Origin: Micromonospora parva
GTDB lineage: Bacteria; Actinomycetota; Actinomycetes; Mycobacteriales; Micromonosporaceae
Length of the DNA stretch: 64,000 bases
Direction: 5' to 3'
Assembly: GCF_000718515.1 (NCBI RefSeq)
Contig: NZ_JNZS01000007.1
Span: 62,001 to 126,000, forward strand
The notes beneath the pieces are model-generated. The model was given only the letters and a program-made list of their open reading frames with translations, did not search any database and was not told where the DNA came from. Shown in pieces: positions 1 through 7,512 of this stretch (within the stretch, counting starts at the first letter, position 1; each line of letters starts with the position of its first letter). The position numbers and the translations under genes are program-made.

Positions 1-151
1 CGTGGTCGCGCAGGTACGAGGCGACGGAGAGTTCACGGCCGTTGAGCGTGGCGTCGCCCAGACCGGTGATCCCCTCGTCGGTGGTGATCTTCAGGGTGAC
101 GAAGTTCCGGTCGGGGCTGGACACGATGACGTCTGCTGCGACGATCTTCAC
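1..151 (-). CDS. manD: D-mannonate dehydratase family protein (enolase superfamily), N-terminal 50 residues
   Basis: Only the N-terminus lies in the window; the gene continues past base 1. The GTG at 151 opens a frame with [13 protein letters not shown], then [12 protein letters not shown], then [12 protein letters not shown]. This matches the N-terminal capping domain of the ManD/RspA branch of the enolase superfamily, which dehydrates D-mannonate to 2-keto-3-deoxy-D-gluconate, or is a low-activity relative. The active-site residues are outside the window, so activity cannot be judged. It starts 32 bases after the stop of the galactonate dehydratase gene on the same strand, so it is probably the last or a late gene of the sugar-acid operon. 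Family call is good; substrate is inference. Confidence 0.75.
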   Translation of the reverse strand, partial: MKIVAADVIVSSPDRNFVTLKITTDEGITGLGDATLNGRELSVASYLRDH

Positions 152-183
152 TGGGGGCCTTTCCGTTAGTGCCGGTCGGGGTC

Positions 184-1332
184 TCACCACTCCGCATAGG
201 AGCCGTCGGGGTGCCGCCAGGTGGGGCTGCGCCAGGCGTGCCCGCGCTTGTCAGCGGTCCGCACCGCGTGTTCGTCGATCTCGATGCCGAGGCCGGGGGC
301 GGTCAGCCGGGCCACGTACCCGTCGACGAAGGTCAGCGGGGTCTGGTCGAGGCAGTAGTCGAGCACCTCGGCGCCCTGGTTGTAGTGGATGCCGATGCTC
401 TGTTCCTGGATGAGGAAGTTGGGGGTGGCGAAGCCGACCTGCAGGCAGGCGGCGAGGGCGATCGGCCCGAGCGGACAGTGCGGGGCGAGCTGCACGTCGT
501 ACACCTCGGCCAACGTGGCGATCTTGCGAACCTCGGTGATGCCGCCGGCGTGCGCGAGGTCCGGCTGGGCCACGGCGATGCCGGCCTGCAGCACGGGCAG
601 GAACTCCTGCCGGCTGTAGAGCCGCTCCCCGGTGGAGATGGGGGTGGTGGTGCAGCGGACGACCTCACCGATCAGGTGCGAGTTCTCCGGAACCACCGGT
701 TCTTCCAGGAAGAACGGCCGGTACGGCTCCAGCAGCGGGGCGACCCGCCGGACGTTGGCGAGAGTGAACCGGCCGTGGAAGTCGACGGCGACGTCGCGGT
801 CGTCGCCGAGGACCTCGCGGGCGACGGCCACCCGCCGCACCACCGCGTCGAGGTCGGCGACCGAGGCGAGCGCGCCCATCGGCCCGGACGCGTTCATCTT
901 CACCGCGGTCAGGCCCGCCTCGACCCGGGCGCTGATCTGGTCGCGGATCTCGGCGGGCTCGTCACCACCGATCCAGCCGTAGACCCGGATCCGGTCCCGG
1001 ACCGGCCCACCGAGGAGCTGGTGCACGGGGGCGCCGTAGTGCTTACCGGCGATGTCCCAGAGCGCCTGGTCCAGACCGGACACCGCGCTGGCCAGGATCG
1101 GGCCGCCCCGGTAGAAGGACCCCTTGGTCAACACCTGCCAGTGGTCCTCGATACGCAGCGCGTCGCGACCCGTGAGCAGTTCGCTGAGCTGGTCGACGGC
1201 CGTGCGTACGGTCTCGGACCGGCCCTCGCAGGTCGCCTCACCCCAGCCGACGATGCCGGACTCCGTCTCGATCCGGACGAACAGCCAGCGCGGCGCGACC
1301 AGGAAGGTCTCCACCTTCGCGATCCTCGTCAT
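184..1332 (-). CDS. dgoD: D-galactonate dehydratase (DgoD-like)
   Basis: Enolase-superfamily enzyme that removes water from D-galactonate to give 2-keto-3-deoxy-D-galactonate in the cytoplasm. The 382-residue length equals classical DgoD. Visible family signatures include PPRW-like [14 protein letters not shown] near the start, YRGGPI, metal ligands in DFHGR (about residue 183), the Glu of FLEEP, GERLYSR, the [10 protein letters not shown] loop, catalytic His in PHCPLGPIA, and the characteristic [12 protein letters not shown]-terminus. The ATG at 1332 is chosen because it gives the [10 protein letters not shown] start of the family; an upstream in-frame codon at 1356 would overlap the preceding permease gene. 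It lies 7 bases after that permease gene, so the importer probably delivers a hexonate or a sugar oxidised to one. Confidence 0.88.
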   Translation of the reverse strand: MTRIAKVETFLVAPRWLFVRIETESGIVGWGEATCEGRSETVRTAVDQLSELLTGRDALRIEDHWQVLTKGSFYRGGPILASAVSGLDQALWDIAGKHYGAPVHQLLGGPVRDRIRVYGWIGGDEPAEIRDQISARVEAGLTAVKMNASGPMGALASVADLDAVVRRVAVAREVLGDDRDVAVDFHGRFTLANVRRVAPLLEPYRPFFLEEPVVPENSHLIGEVVRCTTTPISTGERLYSRQEFLPVLQAGIAVAQPDLAHAGGITEVRKIATLAEVYDVQLAPHCPLGPIALAACLQVGFATPNFLIQEQSIGIHYNQGAEVLDYCLDQTPLTFVDGYVARLTAPGLGIEIDEHAVRTADKRGHAWRSPTWRHPDGSYAEW

Positions 1333-1339
1333 GACCCGG

Positions 1340-2155
1340 TCAGCCCTTCGTGGCACCGGCGGTCAGGCCGGAGACGACGTACTTCTGCACGAACAGGGCG
1401 ATCAGCATGATCGGCAGGGTGACCACCGTCGCGGCGGCCATCAGGCCGCCCCAGTCGATGCTGGCGTAGCCGACGAAGTCGAAGATCGCGACGGGGAGCG
1501 TCTTCGTGTCGGAGCCGGAGAGCACCAGGGCGAACATGAAGTTGTTCCAGGAGAAGATGAACGAGAGGATGCCGGCGGTCGCGACGCCCGGCACCGACAG
1601 CGGCAGGGTGATCCGCCGGAACGCGCCGATGTGGGTCAGCCCGTCGACCAGCGCCGCCTCTTCCAACTCGGTCGGCAGGCCGTCGAAGTAGCCCATCATG
1701 ATGTAGACGATCAGCGGGAGCGACACGAACATGTGGCTCAGGATCAGCACGCTGAACCCGCCGACCAGCTTCAGGTTCGAGAAGACGTAGTACCAGGGCA
1801 CCAGCAGCGAGACGCCGGGGATCACCCGGGCCATCAGCACGACGAGCGCGGACTTCTTCATGCTGAACCGGCTCATCGAGTACGCGGCGGGCACGCCGAG
1901 CAGGAGCGAGAGCGCGGTGGCCGCGAACGCCACCCAGAGACTGTTGCCGATGAACTGGAGATAGTTGGCCTGCTGGAGAACTGTCTCGTAGTTCTTCAGG
2001 CTGGGCGAGAAGACGAACGCCTTGGCGGTGTCGTAGATGTCCACGTTGGTCTTGAACGACGCGGCGATCATCCAGAGCAGCGGCGCCATCAGCGCGAAGA
2101 CCACGACCACCAGCGCCGAGGTGCGGAAGACGCGGTACGGCTTGCTCGGCTTCAT
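1340..2155 (-). CDS. Carbohydrate ABC transporter permease, MalG type
   Basis: Second inner-membrane subunit of a CUT1-type sugar importer, 271 residues. Six hydrophobic spans are visible, beginning with ALVVVVFALMAPLLWMIAAS, and the cytoplasmic EAA loop that docks the ATPase is present (EEAALVDGLTHIGAFRRITLPL). The ATG at 2155 overlaps the stop of the upstream permease (ATGA), which supports this start. No ATPase gene is in this operon; CUT1 systems in actinomycetes commonly share a housekeeping MsiK-type ATPase encoded elsewhere, which is likely here. Substrate unknown from sequence; the downstream dehydratases suggest a sugar acid, uronide or related glycoside. Confidence 0.9.
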   Translation of the reverse strand: MKPSKPYRVFRTSALVVVVFALMAPLLWMIAASFKTNVDIYDTAKAFVFSPSLKNYETVLQQANYLQFIGNSLWVAFAATALSLLLGVPAAYSMSRFSMKKSALVVLMARVIPGVSLLVPWYYVFSNLKLVGGFSVLILSHMFVSLPLIVYIMMGYFDGLPTELEEAALVDGLTHIGAFRRITLPLSVPGVATAGILSFIFSWNNFMFALVLSGSDTKTLPVAIFDFVGYASIDWGGLMAAATVVTLPIMLIALFVQKYVVSGLTAGATKG

Positions 2156-3102
2156 CGGCCCAGCCCCTTCTTGCGATAGGTGAGGGCCCACATCACCCCG
2201 ATGATGATCAGGAAGAAGATGATGAGGACTGTCGACGAGACGCCGTAGTCGTTGTAGTCGAAGCTGAGGCCGTAGGCGTACACGTTGAGGGTCTCGACCT
2301 CGTGGAACGACCCGCCGCCGCGACCCTTGGTGGCGTAGAGGATGTCGAACGTCTTGAGCGCGTCGATGCCGCGCAGCAGGATGGCGACGATCACCGTGGG
2401 CATCAACAGCGGGAGGGTGACGTGCCGGAACCGCTGCCAGCTGCTGGCGCCGTCGATCCGCGCCGCTTCCTGCGGCTCGTCGGAGAGCGAGGTGAGCCCG
2501 GCGAGCAGGATCAGCACGACCATCGGGGTCCACTGCCAGATGTCGATGAACATCGTGGTCGGCAGGGCCGAGTGCTGCCCGGCCAGCCAGGGCTGCGGGC
2601 CGATCCCGATCCAGCCGAGCAGTTGGTTCGCCATCCCGATGTTGGGATCGAAGATCAGCCGCCACATCATGCCGACCGCCACCGGGGTGGCCACCAGTGG
2701 CAGGAGGATCGCGACGCGGACCCACTTCTCACCGCGGAAGGGTCGCCACAGCAGCAGGGCGATCGCCATGCCGAGGATGACCTCGAAGAACAACACGACG
2801 CCGGTGAACAGGACGGTACGCCAGACCGCCGGCCAGAACCGATCGGTGTCGGTGAGCACGTCGAGGTAGTTCTGGATTCCGATGAACTCCGACTCGGCGC
2901 GCACCGAGCCCTCGGCGTCGGTCAGGCTCAGATAGCCGGTCCACGCCACCGGAAAGATGATCAGCACGGCGACGAAGAGCATGGCGGGTGCCGCGAAGAG
3001 CCACTTGCGGTGCTCGTTCGTCCACCGTGACCAGGCGGAGTCTTCCTGGACCGCCGCAGGGGCCTCGGGCGTGTCGGTGCGGGGGGTGATGACGGCTGAC
3101 AT
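2152..3102 (-). CDS. Carbohydrate ABC transporter permease, MalF type
   Basis: First membrane subunit of the CUT1 importer, 316 residues. A hydrophilic N-terminal tail of about 35 residues is followed by six predicted spans (first: WLFAAPAMLFVAVLIIFPVA). The EAA loop reads EAARIDGASSWQRFRHVTLPL. It pairs with the overlapping MalG-type gene and follows the solute-binding protein after a 75-base spacer containing a strong hairpin. Typical operon order SBP-MalF-MalG. Confidence 0.9.
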   Translation of the reverse strand: MSAVITPRTDTPEAPAAVQEDSAWSRWTNEHRKWLFAAPAMLFVAVLIIFPVAWTGYLSLTDAEGSVRAESEFIGIQNYLDVLTDTDRFWPAVWRTVLFTGVVLFFEVILGMAIALLLWRPFRGEKWVRVAILLPLVATPVAVGMMWRLIFDPNIGMANQLLGWIGIGPQPWLAGQHSALPTTMFIDIWQWTPMVVLILLAGLTSLSDEPQEAARIDGASSWQRFRHVTLPLLMPTVIVAILLRGIDALKTFDILYATKGRGGGSFHEVETLNVYAYGLSFDYNDYGVSSTVLIIFFLIIIGVMWALTYRKKGLGR

Positions 3103-3137
3103 GAGGGGTCTCCGGGTTCGGGGGTCAGGTCCCGGCG

Positions 3138-3167
3138 GGGCGGCGGAGCCGGTCGGCTCCGCCGCCC
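3138..3167 (-). terminator. Intercistronic hairpin between SBP and permease genes
   Basis: A perfect 14-bp GC-only stem (3138-3151 pairs with 3154-3167) with a minimal loop sits between the binding-protein stop (3178) and the permease start (3102). There is no T tract. Such hairpins after binding-protein genes usually act as partial terminators or 3' stabilisers, so that more binding protein than permease is made. The role is inferred; the stem is seen directly. Confidence 0.6.
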
Positions 3168-3177
3168 GGCGGTCGGG

Positions 3178-4464
3178 CTACTTCGCCTCGTCGTCGAGGA
3201 ACTTCTGGAACGCCGCGTTGGCCGTCTCCGCCGAGGCGGCGGCGTCCTTGCCGGTGATCGCGTCCACGATCGGCTGGCCGACGATCTCCCGCGCCTCGGC
3301 CACCTTGACCACCAGCGGACGGTCGTGGCCGACACCGTTGGCGGTGCTTACCGTGTTCGCCTCGGCCAGGTCCTTCGGGTAGGAGGCGGTACCCGCCGGG
3401 TTCGCCCAGACCGAGGTGCGGGCACCGGGTACGCCGGCCGTCTGCTGCGCCAGCGCCTGTTCCTTGCCGGCCGCCCACTGGATGAACTTCCAGGCGTTGT
3501 CCTTGTTCTCCGAGCTGTCGTTCACCCCGAGCGCCCAGGACGGGATGTTGTACGGCTTCGAGCCGGCCGGGCCGGCTGGGAAGGCCGCGAAGCCGACCGT
3601 GTCGACGACCTTGGACTTGGTCGGGTCGGTGGCGTTCTTGTAGAGCGAGTTGGCCTCGGTGTAGAAGGCGGCCTTGCCCTGCGTGAAGATCGCCATCGCC
3701 TCGGACCAGCTCATGTCGGTGCTGATGTTCTCCGGGCCGTGGTCGCGCAGCAGCCCGCCGTAGTAGGCGTACGCCTGCTTGGCCTGCTCGGTGTTGACAG
3801 TCGCCTTCCCGCTGGAGTCCACGAAGTCGCCGCCGAAGCTGAAGAGGAAGCTGGAGAACTGGGTGACGGCGGCGGCCTTGCCGGTACGCGCGACGAAGCC
3901 GGCGACGCCCGGGTTGTCCGCCTCGATCTTCGCGGCCTGCGCCTTGAGCTCGTCGAGCGTCTTCGGTGGCGCGGTGAAGCCGGACTTCGTCAGCAGGTCC
4001 TTGCGGTAGTAGAGGACCTCCTGCTCGGTGATGATCGGCAGCCCGACCACCTTGTCCTCATAGGTCGTCGCCTGCATCGGGCCAGCCTGGAAGTCGCCGA
4101 TCTCGAAGGCGCTGTCGGACTTGGCCCTCTCGCTCAGGTCGGCGAGGTACTTGTTCTTGGCGAACAGCTTTCCCTCCTGCAGCGGCCGGTACATCATCAC
4201 GTCGATGTCGTCGGAGCCGGCGTTCAGCTTGACGTTGTACTGGTCGGAGAGCTGGTCCTCACCGAGCTGGGTGACGTCGACGGTGAGGCCGGACTGCTTC
4301 TCGAACTCCGGCAGGGCCTTTCTGATGTTCTCCGTCCACACATGGTTGACGAGTGTCACGCGAACGGTCTTGGAGTCTTCGCCGCCGCCGTCGCCACCGC
4401 AGGCGGTCAGGCTCATGGCGGCGACCACGGCCAGAGATGTGCCGATTACCAGTCGACGTCGCAC
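3178..4464 (-). CDS. Extracellular sugar-binding lipoprotein (SBP_bac_1 family)
   Basis: Solute-binding component of the importer encoded downstream, 428 residues. The N-terminus MRRRLVIGTSLAVV plus lipobox LTAC at residues 18-21 marks a lipoprotein anchored on the outer face of the membrane. The body has the MalE-like layout: KVRVTLVNHVW-type first strand, EFEKQSGLTVDV, an ITEQEVLYYRKDLL segment and a PYNIPSWALGV segment. It is first in the operon, divergent from the GntR regulator. Ligand not readable from sequence; downstream dgoD and manD point to a sugar acid or its glycoside. Confidence 0.88.
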   Translation of the reverse strand: MRRRLVIGTSLAVVAAMSLTACGGDGGGEDSKTVRVTLVNHVWTENIRKALPEFEKQSGLTVDVTQLGEDQLSDQYNVKLNAGSDDIDVMMYRPLQEGKLFAKNKYLADLSERAKSDSAFEIGDFQAGPMQATTYEDKVVGLPIITEQEVLYYRKDLLTKSGFTAPPKTLDELKAQAAKIEADNPGVAGFVARTGKAAAVTQFSSFLFSFGGDFVDSSGKATVNTEQAKQAYAYYGGLLRDHGPENISTDMSWSEAMAIFTQGKAAFYTEANSLYKNATDPTKSKVVDTVGFAAFPAGPAGSKPYNIPSWALGVNDSSENKDNAWKFIQWAAGKEQALAQQTAGVPGARTSVWANPAGTASYPKDLAEANTVSTANGVGHDRPLVVKVAEAREIVGQPIVDAITGKDAAASAETANAAFQKFLDDEAK

Positions 4465-4561
4465 GCTGTCTCTCTTTCTGTCGTGGCCGCCGCCCCCGAG
4501 AGAGCCGCTACCTCGGCGTTACATCCGCTTAACATCGGGATGCTAGGCCGAAAAAGCTGAT

Positions 4562-4592
4562 TACCTCAAGAGGTAGATGCAAATGATATGAT
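4562..4592 (+). promoter_or_regulatory. Promoter and operator of the GntR gene (leaderless)
   Basis: An extended -10 (TG-A-TATGAT, 4584-4592) ends 6 bases before the GTG start at 4599, so transcription should begin at or next to the start codon, and no Shine-Dalgarno is present: a leaderless mRNA. A perfect inverted repeat TACCTC-AA-GAGGTA (4562-4575) lies at the -35 position. It is the obvious candidate operator for autoregulation by the GntR protein and, being in the 134-base divergent region, may also control the importer operon. Sequence elements seen; function inferred. Confidence 0.6.
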
Positions 4593-4598
4593 CTTTGA

Positions 4599-5366
4599 GT
4601 GGAACCGTCCTCACCAGAGGTTGCAGCCGCTTCGCCCCTCCCCGCCGAGTCCGGGCTGCACGCGCGCGTCCTCGACCACCTCGGCACCGCCATCTGCGGC
4701 GGTGAGCTGCCCCCCGGGTCGGTCCTCAACATCGACGAGCTGGTCGAGCGGTACGCCGTGTCCCGCTCGGTCGTCCGCGAGGTGCTGCGGGTGCTGGCCT
4801 CGATCGGCTTCATCGAGGCGCGTCGACGGGTGGGCGTGCTGATCCGGCCGGCGAGCGCGTGGAACGTCTTCGACCCGCAGGTGATCCGCTGGCGTCTCGC
4901 CTCGGCGGGTCGGATGGCCCAGCTCCGGTCGATCACCGAACTGCGCACCGCGGTCGAGCCGCACGCGGCCTTCCTGGCCGCCAGCCGGATCGGCCGTGAC
5001 GAGGCCAGCGACCTGGTCGGGTTGGCGGCGAAGATGTGGGCGGCCGGCGAGGCCGGCGACGAGGAACGCTTCCTGCACCTCGACATCGAGTTTCACCGGC
5101 GGGTCCTGCTCGCCTCCGGCAACGAGATGTTCGTCCGGCTCCAGGAGCTGGTCGCGGAGGTGCTCACCGGCCGGCACAAGCACCACCTCATGCCGCACCA
5201 CCCGCACGAGCAGGCCCTCCAGATGCACGCCGATGTCGCCCAGGCGATCCAGCGGCGCGACGGTGAGCGCGCCCGGCAGGCGATGGTGCAGCTGATGGAG
5301 CAGGCCTTCGACGAGATGAAGTCGCTGTGGGAGCAGACCGGCGGGCCCGAGCACGGCACCGGGTAG
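4599..5366 (+). CDS. GntR/FadR-family transcriptional regulator (FCD domain)
   Basis: DNA-binding repressor of 255 residues. An N-terminal winged helix (about 22-85: LHARVLDHLGTAICGGELPPG, SRSVVREVLRVLASIGFIEARRR) is followed by the all-helical FCD effector domain (about 100-240) with metal-ligand motifs typical of the family (DIEFHRRVLLASGN and a C-terminal HADVAQAIQRRDGERAR). It is divergent from the sugar-acid importer/dehydratase operon and should respond to a sugar acid such as galactonate. The GTG at 4599 is chosen because a strong extended -10 sits immediately upstream, implying leaderless expression. Confidence 0.88.
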   Translation: MEPSSPEVAAASPLPAESGLHARVLDHLGTAICGGELPPGSVLNIDELVERYAVSRSVVREVLRVLASIGFIEARRRVGVLIRPASAWNVFDPQVIRWRLASAGRMAQLRSITELRTAVEPHAAFLAASRIGRDEASDLVGLAAKMWAAGEAGDEERFLHLDIEFHRRVLLASGNEMFVRLQELVAEVLTGRHKHHLMPHHPHEQALQMHADVAQAIQRRDGERARQAMVQLMEQAFDEMKSLWEQTGGPEHGTG

Positions 5367-5381
5367 CGACCAGCGCGTGCG

Positions 5382-6119
5382 TCAGTCGGTACGGAGGCTG
5401 CGCGTCAGGACCGGGATCATCACCGTCGCGGCGACGAGGTGCAGCCCCAGCAGCGCGGCGATGGTGGCCGCGTTCGCCCCCGAGACGAACGGTGGGATCA
5501 GCGAGAGCGCGGTCAGCGCCACCGCCGTCCACACGAACCGGTGGGCGGGGCGCGCACTCCACCACAGGAGAGCGCCGGCGATGACGACGCCCACCACCGA
5601 GAAGAAGCCCGTCACCACGGCGAACCCGGACAACGGGATCGTCTCGCCGCCGCCGTCGGGGATCGCGAAATCGACGCCGACGGCCCGAGCCAGCGCGGCG
5701 GCGAGGGTGGTGGCCACCATCGCCGCGAGCGTGGCGACCAGGCCGGTGCCGGCAAGCCTCCGCAGCCGGTGACCCCGGCGGGGCTGGCCCGGTGTCGGGC
5801 CGGCGGCGATCTGGGTGTCCTCAGTGCTGGTCATGGCGTCTCCATCGACGGTGAGCTGGCGTACCGGACTGGTTGACTGGCGTGGGACGTCCCGTGGCGT
5901 ACAGACGCGCACCGTCGCCGTGCGGCGGCCGGGGTTGCGCAGAGCGCGGACGCCGGTGCCGCGCAGCCAGAACCCGGCGTCGCGTCCGAGGACCGGCCCT
6001 GGTTCGCCGTCGCGCAGCTCCAGCTGGATCCGTCCGCTGGTGACGACGGCGAACGCGTCGGACCACTGCGCCCCGACCACCGCCGCGCGGGCGCCCCCGG
6101 GCAGGGTCAGCGTCCGCAT
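5382..6119 (-). CDS. Cupin-like domain continuous with DUF6069 membrane protein
   Basis: One open frame of 245 codons carries two units. Residues 1-95 (MRTLTLPGGARAAVVGAQWS onward) look like a small single-domain cupin-type protein. Residues 96-245 are a DUF6069-type membrane protein with four hydrophobic spans. The first ATG (6119) has AGGGAG eight bases upstream and lies 5 bases beyond the sigma-factor stop, so it is co-transcribed with it. The second unit has its own ATG at 5834 with GGAG five bases upstream. There is no stop between them. This is either a true fusion or a gene whose main product starts at 5834. DUF6069 function is unknown; the sigma-factor neighbour suggests a stress or envelope role. 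Confidence 0.65.
   Translation of the reverse strand: MRTLTLPGGARAAVVGAQWSDAFAVVTSGRIQLELRDGEPGPVLGRDAGFWLRGTGVRALRNPGRRTATVRVCTPRDVPRQSTSPVRQLTVDGDAMTSTEDTQIAAGPTPGQPRRGHRLRRLAGTGLVATLAAMVATTLAAALARAVGVDFAIPDGGGETIPLSGFAVVTGFFSVVGVVIAGALLWWSARPAHRFVWTAVALTALSLIPPFVSGANAATIAALLGLHLVAATVMIPVLTRSLRTD
5834..5846 (-). promoter_or_regulatory. Internal ribosome binding site for a DUF6069 start
   Basis: GATGGAGACGCC precedes the ATG at 5834, giving GGAG with five-base spacing. It would produce a 150-residue protein consisting only of the four-span DUF6069 part. It decides whether the cupin-like and DUF6069 parts are made as one or two proteins. Confidence 0.5.
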
Positions 6120-6124
6120 CGGGA

Positions 6125-7123
6125 CTACTCCCTGCCGTCGGCCGGCAGCCGCGGCGGCAGACCGAGCCGCGGGAACTGGTCGGCGTGGAAGATGAAGACC
6201 TCGGTGATCGCGCCGCCGGTGACGCGCAGGACGTCGATCGTCAGCGGCAGGTACGCGCCCTCCTGCTCGCGCCAGTGGTAGAAGGCGACAGCGGGTTGCC
6301 GGTTCACCGAGGTGGGCACCGCGCGCAGGCCCGTCATGGCGTCGAAGCCGTCCTCGACCCAGTTGCTCAGCACCGCGTCGCGGCCGACGGACAGGCCCGG
6401 CGTGGGCGGCATCGAGGAGCGGACGTCGTCGCGCAGCATGGTGGCGAGCGCGTCGACGTCGGTGGCCACGCTGGCGTCGGTGAAGCGGCGCACCAGCTCG
6501 CGCGTCCCGGCGTCCTCGTCGCCGCCGACCCAGTCCTGCCGCTCGGCGGGCAGGTGCTCCCGCATGCCGGCGCGAGCCCGCTGCAGTGCGCTGTTCACCG
6601 AGTTGACCGAATCCCCGAGCAGCTCCGCGACGTCCTTCGCCGGCCAGCCGAGCACGTCGCGCAGTATCAGCACGGCCCGTGGACGCGGCGCCAGGTGCTG
6701 GACCGCGACCAGGTACGCCAGCTCGATCGTCTCCCGCGCGACGGCAACGCTCTCCGGCTCGTCCCCGTCGCCCGCGGGCAGCTCGTCGAGCAATCGGTCC
6801 GGGTAGGGCTGCAACCACAGCACCTCACCGCCGGTCGCCGGCTCCGGGCGGCGCTTGGCGAGCAGGTCCAGGCAGGCGTTGGTGGCGATCCGGTACAGCC
6901 ATGCCCGGAACGTCGACCGCCCCTCGAACGTCTCCCGCCGCCGCCAGGCCCGCAGGAACGTCTCCTGCACCGTGTCCTCGGCGTCCTCGAACGAGCCGAG
7001 CATCCGGTAGCAGTGCACGTGCAGCTCCCGCCGGTGCCGCTGTGCCAGCCCCGAGAACGCCGGCTCGTCGACCTCGCCGAGACCGCTCACAACCATCTCC
7101 TGCAGCCGTGTGTCCGCACTCAT
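6125..7123 (-). CDS. ECF RNA polymerase sigma factor, SigX5/TIGR02960 type with SnoaL-like C-terminus
   Basis: Alternative sigma factor of 332 residues. Region 2 is LHVHCYRMLGSFEDAEDTVQ followed by ETFLRAWRR; the -10 recognition segment ends in FRAWLYRIATNACLD. Region 4 contains PRPRAVLILRDVLGWPAKDV and then AELLGDSVNSVNSALQRAR. The C-terminal third (about residues 210-325) is an added SnoaL_2-like domain, as in ECF groups that work without a classical anti-sigma factor; that domain is thought to control activity. The ATG at 7123 has GGAAGG about eight bases upstream and is preferred over upstream ATGs at 7147 and 7183. It lies directly upstream of the cupin/DUF6069 frame. Confidence 0.87.
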   Translation of the reverse strand: MSADTRLQEMVVSGLGEVDEPAFSGLAQRHRRELHVHCYRMLGSFEDAEDTVQETFLRAWRRRETFEGRSTFRAWLYRIATNACLDLLAKRRPEPATGGEVLWLQPYPDRLLDELPAGDGDEPESVAVARETIELAYLVAVQHLAPRPRAVLILRDVLGWPAKDVAELLGDSVNSVNSALQRARAGMREHLPAERQDWVGGDEDAGTRELVRRFTDASVATDVDALATMLRDDVRSSMPPTPGLSVGRDAVLSNWVEDGFDAMTGLRAVPTSVNRQPAVAFYHWREQEGAYLPLTIDVLRVTGGAITEVFIFHADQFPRLGLPPRLPADGRE

Positions 7124-7512
7124 CACGTCATCCTTCCGCCTCGTCATGTCCTGTCGGAGGTATGACGGGCGCGGACGCGACAACTCATCACTCGGGATGG
7201 GCGCTCGTCGGCGGCGGGCGATGGCGGGGTGGTGCTGGGATCATGTCCAGATGAGCGAGGAGCAGGCGCGGGTGCTGTCGCATCGAGGTATCCGGCGGCC
7301 GTACTGATCCGACAGCGACCGACGGCAGCTGGTCGCACCAACCCGCACGGTCGTCGTGGGGCAGACGCCCCGACCAGCCTGATGACTCACAGGCATCATG
7401 ATGCCTGTGAGTCATCACGCTCGCGGGCGCATCCGCCGCTCGGCGGAGCACCCGGGTCCCCGATGGCTCCGATCAGCACCCGCCCGCACGGCCTGGGGGA
7501 CGCGGCGCGGTG
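7124..7512. other. Gene-poor 389-base region between sigma factor and LRV-repeat gene
   Basis: No convincing gene is visible on either strand: short frames have no ribosome binding sites and no recognisable domain. The only clear structure is the perfect 38-bp palindrome at 7380-7417. The region must contain the promoter of the sigma-factor operon and the 3' end of the fucose operon transcript; I could not pick out a convincing -35/-10 pair. Confidence 0.55.
7380..7417. repeat. Perfect 38-bp palindrome
   Basis: The half-site TGATGACTCACAGGCATCA (7380-7398) is followed immediately by its exact reverse complement to 7417, with no spacer and no mismatch; symmetry ends at both flanks. It is much less GC-rich (about 47%) than the surroundings. 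It lies 95 bases past the stop of the LRV-repeat gene (the last gene of the fucose operon) and about 257 bases before the sigma-factor start, both on the minus strand. It could be a dimer or tetramer operator, or a hairpin terminator lacking a U tract. Confidence 0.8.

Noticed and set aside
169..1410. Long plus-strand frame opposite the galactonate dehydratase gene
   Set aside because: Asp/Gly/Arg/Val-rich antisense shadow of a strongly recognised gene; no family features.
7380..7417. Transposon inverted repeat or attachment site
   Set aside because: No transposase, integrase or matching second copy is visible in the window; symmetry is within one site only.
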